Notes under the pieces: model-generated
What the model saw: the letters and a program-made list of their open reading frames with translations, nothing else
Told to the model about the DNA's origin: nothing
Database searches by the model: none
Shown here: in pieces, positions 31,732 through 37,046 of the stretch
Numbering within the stretch: position 1 is the first letter of the stretch
How the letters are laid out: the number at the start of each line of letters is the position of its first letter
Assembly (NCBI GenBank): GCA_002358555.1
Contig: DEPC01000033.1
Coordinates: 677 to 37,722, forward strand
Length of the DNA: 37,046 bases
Origin: Hungatella sp. UBA3402
GTDB lineage: Bacteria; Bacillota; Clostridia; Lachnospirales; Lachnospiraceae
Direction of reading: 5' to 3'
Position numbers and translations under genes: made by a program

Positions 31732-32895
31732 ATGAGACAGATAAAACCATTAACAATAGGAGATTTGGTTATAGAGAAACCAATTATTCAAGGAGGAATG
31801 GGGGTCGGCATCAGTCTCCACCGCTTAGCAGGGGCTGTGGCAAAGGCAGGGGGCCTGGGAATTATTTCCACTGCTCAGATTGGATTTCGGGAGCCAGATT
31901 TTAAAGAAAATCCTTTAAAAGCAAATTTGCGCTCTATGGAAAAGGAACTGACATTGGCAAGGGACACTGCACTGCAAGGAGCCATTGGTTTTAATATTAT
32001 GGTGGCATCCAAACAGTATAAGGAGTATGTAAAAACAGCAGTAAAGGTAGGAGCAGATATCATTATCTCTGGGGCAGGTCTTCCTGTATCCCTGCCAGAG
32101 TATGTAAAAGAGGCTGAGAATGAGATAGGAGATATTGGATGCAGTCAAGATTCAAGAGATTTCAAAAAAGGAAAGAGAACAAAAATAGCTCCTATCATCT
32201 CTACTATCAAATCTGCTTCTGTTATTTTAAAAATGTGGGACAGAAAATATAAAATAGTGCCAGATTTAATCGTTATTGAGGGCCCCTTGGCAGGAGGACA
32301 TCTGGGTTTTACAAGAGAACAATTAAAAGAATATAGAGCAGATACGAAAGATGTGGAGCATACTTATCAAAAAGCCAGCTATGAGCAGGAGATTGTGGGA
32401 ATTTTGGAAATTGTAAAAAGCTACGCAGAAAAGTATAGGCAGCATATTCCTGTTGTGACAGCAGGAGGTATTTACAGCCATGAAGATGTAAAACATCAAT
32501 TGGAATTGGGAGCAGATGGGGTTCAGGTGGCGACCCGTTTTGTGACCACCAAGGAATGTGATGCACCAGAAAGCTACAAACAGGCATATATTGATGCCAA
32601 GAAAGAGGATATTGTAATCACCAAAAGTCCTGTAGGAATGCCAGGTCGAGCTATTAGAAATCCATTTTTGGAACAGGCATCCAAAGGGCGCATCGCCCCA
32701 GAAAGATGTTATGGATGTTTGGAAAACTGCGACCCATCCAGTACTCCCTATTGCATTACAAATGCTTTGATAAATGCAGCAGAAGGGAAGCTAGAGCATG
32801 CATTATTATTCTGTGGAAGTAATGCATGGCGAGCCAAAAAGATAGAAACTGTTGATGATGTGATGAAAGATTTATTGATGGGAAATGAGTGTTAA
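31732..32895 (+). CDS. FabK-like NAD(P)H-dependent flavin oxidoreductase
   Basis: 387 residues of the nitronate-monooxygenase/FabK (YrpB) superfamily: PIIQGGMGVGISLHRLAGAVAKAGGLGII at the start, VIEGPLAGGHLGF, and VVTAGGIYSHEDVKHQLELGADGVQVATRFV (FMN-phosphate region). It is longer than FabK because of an insert around 125-150 and a C-terminal extension with a Cys-rich segment CYGCLENCD plus YCIT that could bind metal. Proteins of this shape often follow the FAS operon in clostridia; function is unclear, maybe a second enoyl reductase or a nitronate-type oxidase. AGGAG precedes the ATG, 55 nt after accDA; the operon terminator follows the stop. Confidence 0.85.
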   Translation: MRQIKPLTIGDLVIEKPIIQGGMGVGISLHRLAGAVAKAGGLGIISTAQIGFREPDFKENPLKANLRSMEKELTLARDTALQGAIGFNIMVASKQYKEYVKTAVKVGADIIISGAGLPVSLPEYVKEAENEIGDIGCSQDSRDFKKGKRTKIAPIISTIKSASVILKMWDRKYKIVPDLIVIEGPLAGGHLGFTREQLKEYRADTKDVEHTYQKASYEQEIVGILEIVKSYAEKYRQHIPVVTAGGIYSHEDVKHQLELGADGVQVATRFVTTKECDAPESYKQAYIDAKKEDIVITKSPVGMPGRAIRNPFLEQASKGRIAPERCYGCLENCDPSSTPYCITNALINAAEGKLEHALLFCGSNAWRAKKIETVDDVMKDLLMGNEC

Positions 32896-32919
32896 GGAAT
32901 TGAAAAAGCGAAAAATATT

Positions 32920-32949
32920 GGGAAGCCGTTAGATGGCTTCTCATTTTTT
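32920..32949 (+). terminator. Terminator of the FAS operon
   Basis: GGGAAGCC (32920-32927) pairs with GGCTTCTC (32935-32942), with one G-U pair, around GTTAGAT and runs into T6 at 32944-32949. It lies 25 nt after the last gene. Confidence 0.85.
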
Positions 32950-32961
32950 ATGCACAGGCAG

Positions 32962-33015
32962 AGGAAGTATGCCGCTAAGGCGGCGCATGGGACGCGGCGA
33001 GTAGAGAAACTTCCT
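32962..33015 (+). other. GC-rich structured intergenic element (copy 2)
   Basis: A 54-nt GC-rich island bounded by AGGAAGT (32962-32968) and ACTTCCT (33009-33015). Inside, GCCGC-TAAG-GCGGC forms a tight hairpin (32971-32984). It resembles the element at 11088-11168 in flanks, size class and composition, though the interiors differ. Confidence 0.4.
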
Positions 33016-33324
33016 AATGAATAACAGCCTTCTGAAAAAGTTGTAAACTAGTGTATAGCTAAAGAAGTACAAAGATGTTATAATATACTAGGAAAGTTTT
33101 GGACAACAGCCATGAAGATAGCAAGCTCATTTGCGCCGAATCATGGATATCAGACAGGTTGTCATGAATAGGTGAGCTGTCAGTCCAATTGCGAATACTG
33201 ATAGTAGCTACATGAGTCAAAAGAACAGAGCAGCGGGTTTTCATAAAATAGATGATATAATATTAAAAGTTGTATGAATATTAGAAAGAAAACAGAAATT
33301 TTATAATAATTGGTAAGAGTATTG
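33016..33324. other. Gene-free stretch with a promoter-like extended -10 and nested dyads
   Basis: About 310 nt with no supportable gene. TGTTATAAT at 33076-33084 is an extended -10. Downstream AGCTCA (33124-33129) pairs with TGAGCT (33173-33178), enclosing TCATG (33141-33145) with CATGA (33163-33167) and GACA/TGTC (33153-33156 with 33060s). A leftward open frame of about 60 codons across the region has no ribosome binding site. It could be a small RNA, or a decayed gene end; I cannot decide. Confidence 0.35.
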
Positions 33325-33786
33325 ATGACAGAGTATAGATGGAAAAAGAGCAATTATAAGCTTATGAAGGGAAAATGGAAAATAGGTATTTTACTGGAGG
33401 CAGGCTATCAGATTGTATCTGTAAAAGACAATTTAGAGAAGTATATAAAGCTGACAGACCATATATATTTTCAATCTATGTTGTTACCTTATCCATACTC
33501 TCAGCCCCTGTCTGATGCAGAATTAATCTATTTTTGTGATGGGATAACAATGGTAAATAAATATATATCTCTTAGTGCCATGAAAGACACTTCGTTAAGC
33601 ATTGCCTTGCGTTATATCCAATTTTCAGAATGTAATATACAAAAGGAAGCATTTACAGCTTCAGCGATTCAGTGGGCCAGTGAGATGTTTCAGTTTTCTA
33701 TGCCAGACATAAATGCCTATTTTGATAGCACAAGGTCTATCGATGGAATGAATGGAAGTTATGTATTTGATTTTTCAGGGGTATAG
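33325..33786 (+). CDS. Hypothetical protein of the defence-side region
   Basis: 153 residues from an ATG at 33325; the frame is open to a TTG at 33310, and neither start has a convincing ribosome binding site (GTAAGAG only). No signal peptide; a soluble mixed alpha/beta protein. Readable blocks are KIGILLEAGYQIVSVKDNLEKYIKL, DAELIYFCDGITMVNKYISLS, and FTASAIQWASEMFQFSMPDINAYFDS. I do not recognise a family. It lies 34 nt before a small frame that looks like the remains of a TOPRIM-type gene, and is probably part of the same mobile or accessory block as the DUF4869-like and P-loop genes that follow. Confidence 0.55.
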   Translation: MTEYRWKKSNYKLMKGKWKIGILLEAGYQIVSVKDNLEKYIKLTDHIYFQSMLLPYPYSQPLSDAELIYFCDGITMVNKYISLSAMKDTSLSIALRYIQFSECNIQKEAFTASAIQWASEMFQFSMPDINAYFDSTRSIDGMNGSYVFDFSGV

Positions 33787-33820
33787 AGAATTATAGAAGA
33801 AATTGAAAGTGGGAGAGAAC

Positions 33821-33961
33821 ATGGCATCTAAGACATATTTATGGATAGAAGACCAGAAAGGGAAAACGGGATATCTATTTTGGAAGGTAATGAAAAGGAT
33901 CTATACAGGAACTTCATTAAGAATAGAGTTTCAGAAAGTTGGATTGCAGGTGACATTATAA
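33821..33961 (+). pseudogene. 46-aa remnant resembling the start of a TOPRIM/OLD-type protein
   Basis: An ATG at 33821 with a good GGGAGAG ribosome binding site opens 46 codons: MASKTYLWIEDQKGKTGYLF, then WKVMKRIYTG and a FQKVGLQVTL ending with TAA at 33959. The beginning (a strand, WIEDxxGKxGY, then a helix) is what starts TOPRIM-like nuclease partners of AAA ATPases, but a complete domain would need about 100 or more further residues. The frame is read in a different phase from the 33841 frame, which it overlaps. I infer an internal deletion that left the first part and the last few residues; a genuine small protein is the alternative. Confidence 0.4.
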
Positions 33962-34392
33962 TTACAGTATATAAAAATAAAGATGATATACCTCAAGATA
34001 TGGAATTGAATGATATATTTTTTAATCAGAATACAGCCTCTGTCTTGGACAGTTGTGCAAAAGAGATTGTAGAGGAGATTGATGGAGTTAAATTACTTGG
34101 TAAATATAAGATTAAATCAAAGTTTAATGGTGTAACTTTAGATGTCGATTGTCTATCTACTGGTTGCAAGACAGTTTTAAATGTATTATATTTTCCAGAT
34201 AAGATTTTTTGCTTAAAAGAATGTGGAGATAACGCATTGTTAAGATTATATAGCCTAGACAGGGGTTTTGTGTATAGCGATTATCCAATAATACCATTTG
34301 ATATGGAAATAATTAAAGTAGCTGTTGGTGGAGAAGATAGAATAATAGAAGATTATGAACAATTAAAGGAATGGTGGGAGAATGAAAATTAA
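33841..34392 (+). CDS. DUF4869-like protein; natural start apparently lost
   Basis: Open frame of 183 codons from an ATG at 33841 that has no ribosome binding site. Only the part from about 33958 looks like a real protein: ITVYKNKDDIPQDMELNDIFF, LSTGCKTVLNVLYFPDKIFC, LKECGDNALLRLYSL and YPIIPFDMEIIKVAV, a pattern like DUF4869, whose members start near this point. At 33948-33960 the sequence is AGGTGACATTATA followed by ATT, so a good ribosome binding site (AGGTGA) is followed at the expected spacing by ATA where an ATG would complete the gene and give the classical ATGA overlap with the upstream stop. Translation might use ATA/ATT, or be lost. It overlaps the P-loop gene by 11 nt. Confidence 0.55.
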   Translation: MDRRPERENGISILEGNEKDLYRNFIKNRVSESWIAGDIIITVYKNKDDIPQDMELNDIFFNQNTASVLDSCAKEIVEEIDGVKLLGKYKIKSKFNGVTLDVDCLSTGCKTVLNVLYFPDKIFCLKECGDNALLRLYSLDRGFVYSDYPIIPFDMEIIKVAVGGEDRIIEDYEQLKEWWENEN

Positions 34393-34810
34393 ACCAATAG
34401 TAATGGAACATTTTTCGACAGTTCATACTTCATTTATAGTAAATTTTACTTTTACAAATAATATTACAATTCTTACTGGTCTATCTGCTGACGGAAAGAC
34501 AGCGGTTTTTTCATTTATCAGAGAAAATATGGCTATCAATCCCCAAATTGTTTGTTTGAATTACTTAGATTACAAAAAGGATATTAAAGAGATACTTATG
34601 CAGACAAAAGGAAAGCTGATTGTAATAGATAACGCAGATATTTTGTTAGACGATGAGATAAGAAAGTATATTTCTATTGATGGAGATAATCAATATCTCA
34701 TTATAGGGCGGAATCCTAAGAATCTGTTTGCTACAAAGGAAAATCTATTTGAACTGGTAAGTAATAAGATAGGAGAAGCGACAGAATTTCAGATACAACC
34801 ATACTTATAG
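34382..34810 (+). CDS. Small P-loop NTPase-like protein
   Basis: 142 residues. An AAA/SMC-like start is followed by a Walker A variant GLSADGKT (33-40) and a Walker B-like LIVIDNAD (79-86). YLIIGRNPKNLFATKENLFEL near the end looks like a Sensor region. The protein is short for an ATPase: no signature motif or lid domain is present, so it may act with a partner. Its start has GGGAG 2 nt before ATG region overlap and overlaps the DUF4869-like stop by 11 nt, so the two are coupled. In Lachnospiraceae I recall such P-loop proteins beside DUF4869 and TOPRIM-type genes; the biological role is unknown. Confidence 0.6.
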   Translation: MKIKPIVMEHFSTVHTSFIVNFTFTNNITILTGLSADGKTAVFSFIRENMAINPQIVCLNYLDYKKDIKEILMQTKGKLIVIDNADILLDDEIRKYISIDGDNQYLIIGRNPKNLFATKENLFELVSNKIGEATEFQIQPYL

Positions 34811-34828
34811 TATGGTATTGACTTAGCC

Positions 34829-34903
34829 ATGAAACGAATTATTAAGAAAGAGGAACAGAAAAAGTTGCTACAGGATATGAACGATAGGGGGAGCCATTTA
34901 TGA
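34829..34903 (+). CDS. 24-aa ORF overlapping the jetA start
   Basis: ATG at 34829 opens MKRIIKKEEQKKLLQDMNDR and ends with TGA at 34901, which overlaps the jetA ATG as ATGA. The jetA ribosome binding site GGGGGAG lies inside its 3' end. It is Lys/Glu-rich and helical. It may be the tail of a lost gene (the frame is open back to a TAG at 34808) or a coupling peptide. No ribosome binding site of its own is visible. Confidence 0.3.
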   Translation: MKRIIKKEEQKKLLQDMNDRGSHL

Positions 34904-36273
34904 CAAACCACTTTTTGGAAATACCGGATTCTTTTTGGAGTTTGTTTCGTTCTAAAAACAGGCAAATCTATATTGATGCACTTTTACAGGTGAATGAAGA
35001 ATACCAATACAGCAATTATTATCTGAGCAGAGAAATCTGCATCCAGACCTTAAGTGATTATTTTGCAAAGCAGAAGGTGACATTAGAGCAGGAGGAAGCA
35101 GAAGATGACTTTGATTTGCTGGAGCCATTGTCTACAAGGATTGTCAACTGGCTTTTAAGGACAGGATGGCTCAGAAAGGTGGAGGATTATCATTCTATGA
35201 CTGTGAATATTGTGATTCCTGATTATGCAGCAATGTTTGTAGATACCTTTGTCCATCTATCAGGGGAAGATGAAGACGAGACACAAGTGTATATCCAGAA
35301 TGTGTACGCCATTTTATTTGCATTTAAAAATGACCCTCGCTCCAATATTTCTCTTCTTAAGACAGCTCTTGTCAATACCAGAAAGTTAAATAAAACTTTG
35401 CAGGATATTCTGCACAATATGGATAAATTTTTCTCCAGCCTTTTGGAGCAGAAATTTTATGGAGATTTGTTAAAAGAACATTTGGACGGATATGTGGAGG
35501 AGATTGTCAGGAAAAAATATCATATTTTAAAGACATCCGATAATTTTTATCTATACAAGGCAGATATCAAGAAATGGCTGGGGGAGATGCGCCAGAATCT
35601 GCCTTGGCTTGAACAGGTATGTGTGCGAAATAAGCAGCTTCGAGGAAAAGAGATTCAGGTGAATGAGCTGATAAAACAGATTGACATGATTGAGCGAGGA
35701 TTTGATGATATCGAGCATCGCATCATCAATATGGATAAGGAACATACCAGATATATCAGAGCTACGGTCACAAGGCTTCAATATCTGCTAAATAAAGAGG
35801 ACAATATGAAGGGATTGGTGATTCAGCTACTCAATCATTTATCAGAATCAGAAGAACAAGAGGAGCAGGAGATAGGAAAAATCAGTTCCTTGATGAATCT
35901 ATCTCAGATGACTATTATTTCAGAAAAATCTCTATATAAGAGACGACGAACAAAACAGGATTTTGTGGAGGGGCTATTGCCAGAGGAAGAGACAGAAGAA
36001 CTTACCGGAGAGGAGATTCTAAAGCTGAATAAGATTAAGAATCGCTACAGCCGCAGAGAGGTGGAAGAATTTATTTTGAGGAAAATGAAAGATGGACGTC
36101 TTGAGGTGACAAAAGATACCATTTCTTCGACAGAGGACTTTGAAAAGCTGGTGCTAGCCTATGACAGCTCGACCAGAAAGGACAGTCCATATCGCGTCAA
36201 AGAACAGGGAATAATTGATAATGGGAAATATCGGTATCCCAACCTTGTATTTGAGAGAAAGGGAAAGGAATAG
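34900..36273 (+). CDS. jetA: Wadjet anti-plasmid system protein JetA
   Basis: 457 residues, soluble. The N-terminus (FLEIPDSFWSLFRSKNRQIYIDALL, NYYLSREICIQTLSDYF) and LEPLSTRIVNWLLRTGWLRKVEDYHSMTVNIVIPDYAAMF match the JetA family (DUF5716), a MukF/MksF-like kleisin. The middle is a helical dimerisation and coiled-coil region (about 215-320), and the charged end (EETEELTGEEILKLNKIKNRYSRREVEEFI) continues it. JetA with JetB and the SMC-like JetC forms a loop-extruding complex, and JetD cleaves plasmid or circular DNA. AGGGGGAG precedes the ATG. Wadjet subtype was not assigned. Confidence 0.88.
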   Translation: MTNHFLEIPDSFWSLFRSKNRQIYIDALLQVNEEYQYSNYYLSREICIQTLSDYFAKQKVTLEQEEAEDDFDLLEPLSTRIVNWLLRTGWLRKVEDYHSMTVNIVIPDYAAMFVDTFVHLSGEDEDETQVYIQNVYAILFAFKNDPRSNISLLKTALVNTRKLNKTLQDILHNMDKFFSSLLEQKFYGDLLKEHLDGYVEEIVRKKYHILKTSDNFYLYKADIKKWLGEMRQNLPWLEQVCVRNKQLRGKEIQVNELIKQIDMIERGFDDIEHRIINMDKEHTRYIRATVTRLQYLLNKEDNMKGLVIQLLNHLSESEEQEEQEIGKISSLMNLSQMTIISEKSLYKRRRTKQDFVEGLLPEEETEELTGEEILKLNKIKNRYSRREVEEFILRKMKDGRLEVTKDTISSTEDFEKLVLAYDSSTRKDSPYRVKEQGIIDNGKYRYPNLVFERKGKE

Positions 36274-36276
36274 CAG

Positions 36277-36894
36277 ATGATTAATTACTATGAGGAACTG
36301 TCGCCAGAAGAGCAGAGGAAGGTGACAGAATCCATCAGCCAGCTTTATAGGCAGACATTTCTTTTGGAGAGGCGATACGACAGAAAAACGAAACGATATC
36401 AGATTAACAAAGAATATTATCAGTGCAGCAAACATCTGGATTTTATTAAGGCATATTTTGCCATTATGGATATAGAAGTCGTGGAAAACAGTCAGATAGG
36501 AGTCATTTTTATTCGGGGGGAGCAGGTAGTAGGAGAGAAATTGTCCAAGCTTGCCACCCTTTATATTCTGGTTTTAAAGTTAATCTATGATGAGCAGATG
36601 TCAACTGCCTCCAATTCTATCAATGCAATGACTTCTCTGGCAGAAATTCACGAAAAGCTGGGAACCTATAAACTTTTAAAGAAGCAGCCCTCCATCACAG
36701 AAATTCGGAGAACCATTGCCCTTTTAAAACGTTATCAGCTTATTGAGCCTTTGGAGGTTTTAGAAGAAATGGATGGGGTTAGCCGTCTGGTTATCTATCC
36801 TACGGTTCATGTGGTGCTGATGGGAGATGATGTGAGGGCTTTAATTGAGACATATGGGGAAGGAGATGAGGAAGATGGAGAATCCGAGATTTGA
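36277..36894 (+). CDS. jetB: Wadjet anti-plasmid system protein JetB
   Basis: 205 residues with the DUF4194 layout of JetB, a KITE/MukE-type winged-helix protein: YRQTFLLERRYDRKTKRYQINKEYYQCSKH, LDFIKAYFAIMDIEVV, and winged-helix segments LAEIHEKLGTYKLLKKQPSITEIRRTIALLKRYQLIEPLEVL. In Wadjet JetB bridges the JetA kleisin to the JetC head. It starts 3 nt after the jetA stop, and jetC begins inside its last 20 nt, so all three are cotranslated. Acidic tail GEGDEEDGES overlaps the jetC start. Confidence 0.87.
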   Translation: MINYYEELSPEEQRKVTESISQLYRQTFLLERRYDRKTKRYQINKEYYQCSKHLDFIKAYFAIMDIEVVENSQIGVIFIRGEQVVGEKLSKLATLYILVLKLIYDEQMSTASNSINAMTSLAEIHEKLGTYKLLKKQPSITEIRRTIALLKRYQLIEPLEVLEEMDGVSRLVIYPTVHVVLMGDDVRALIETYGEGDEEDGESEI

Positions 36895-37046
36895 GGCGTT
36901 GTCCAGGATTTGCTTAAACAACTGGCATTACATACAACATAAGACCTTGTCCTTTCATGAAGGAATCAACTTTTTTACAGGACATTCTGGCAGCGGGAAA
37001 TCGACTGTCATTGATGCCATGCAGATTTTATTATATGCCAATACAG
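36875..37046 (+). CDS. jetC: Wadjet anti-plasmid system protein JetC, N-terminal part
   Basis: ATG at 36875, with AGGAGATGAGGA before it, opens a frame that runs off the window edge after 57 codons. SRICLNNWHYIQHKTLSFHEG then TGHSGSGKSTVIDAMQILL is the N-terminal head of an SMC/MukB-like ATPase with Walker A GHSGSGKST (36-44). Family members are about 1,100 residues, so nearly all of the gene, and presumably jetD, lies outside. It overlaps jetB by 20 nt. Confidence 0.9.
   Translation, partial: MENPRFEALSRICLNNWHYIQHKTLSFHEGINFFTGHSGSGKSTVIDAMQILLYANT

Noticed and set aside
33059..33244. Leftward 61-codon ORF downstream of the FAS operon
   Set aside because: No ribosome binding site, and the composition does not look like a protein; the region is better explained by a promoter and dyads on the other strand.
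1..37046. CRISPR array, tRNA or rRNA genes
   Set aside because: No regularly spaced direct repeats, and no tRNA cloverleaf or rRNA-like conserved segment was noticed on reading either strand.

Overview
The window looks like chromosome of a low-GC Clostridia bacterium, most probably a Lachnospiraceae (clostridial cluster XIVa) gut-type anaerobe. The reasons are AT-rich intergenic DNA, strong AGGAGG-type ribosome binding sites, a type II fatty-acid synthesis operon that uses FabK rather than FabI and carries accD and accA fused in one frame, and typical Firmicutes families (DUF951, DegV, choline/glucan-binding cell-wall repeats). This assignment is inference; there is no rRNA or other taxonomic marker here.

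Layout. 1-1020: the end of a MATE transporter, its terminator, and a 5'-truncated GH31 glycosidase remnant. 1256-4434: a small conserved-looking protein, a MATE efflux gene preceded by a coupled basic mini-ORF, and a divergent LysR regulator. 4637-11077: a rightward cluster of an exported SLH-domain protein, a MacA/HlyD-like adaptor, an ABC ATPase, a MacB/FtsX-like permease and a PLP Orn/Lys/Arg-type decarboxylase. 11280-13922: a GNAT gene, then a thymidylate kinase with its own promoter and a long structured leader, then a DegV protein. 13859-17133: a leftward five-gene operon (unknown protein, DUF2156, GNAT, Sir2 deacylase, DUF951). 17427-21118: a secreted Big2/cell-wall-repeat protein, a radical SAM protein divergent from an HxlR regulator, and a SIMPL-domain lipoprotein.

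21213-32949 is a complete FASII/acetyl-CoA carboxylase operon: fabH, acpP, fabK, an unrecognised 36-codon ORF, fabD, fabG, fabF, accB, fabZ, accC, accDA and a FabK-like flavin oxidoreductase, closed by a terminator. Two TTTGA-N3-TCAAA palindromes, at the fabH promoter and before acpP, resemble FabT (MarR-family) operators, but no such regulator is encoded in the window.

32962-37046 is an accessory or defence-like region: a structured intergenic element, an unknown protein, a decayed three-gene set (a short remnant that resembles the start of a TOPRIM/OLD-type protein, a DUF4869-like protein whose expected ATG appears to have become ATA, and a short P-loop protein), then the start of a Wadjet (Jet) plasmid-defence operon: jetA, jetB and the first 57 codons of jetC, cut by the window edge.

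The observations I consider least explained are the 36-codon ORF in the FAS operon, the tmk leader RNA whose core is repeated at 18510, and the apparent start-codon loss beside the Wadjet operon.
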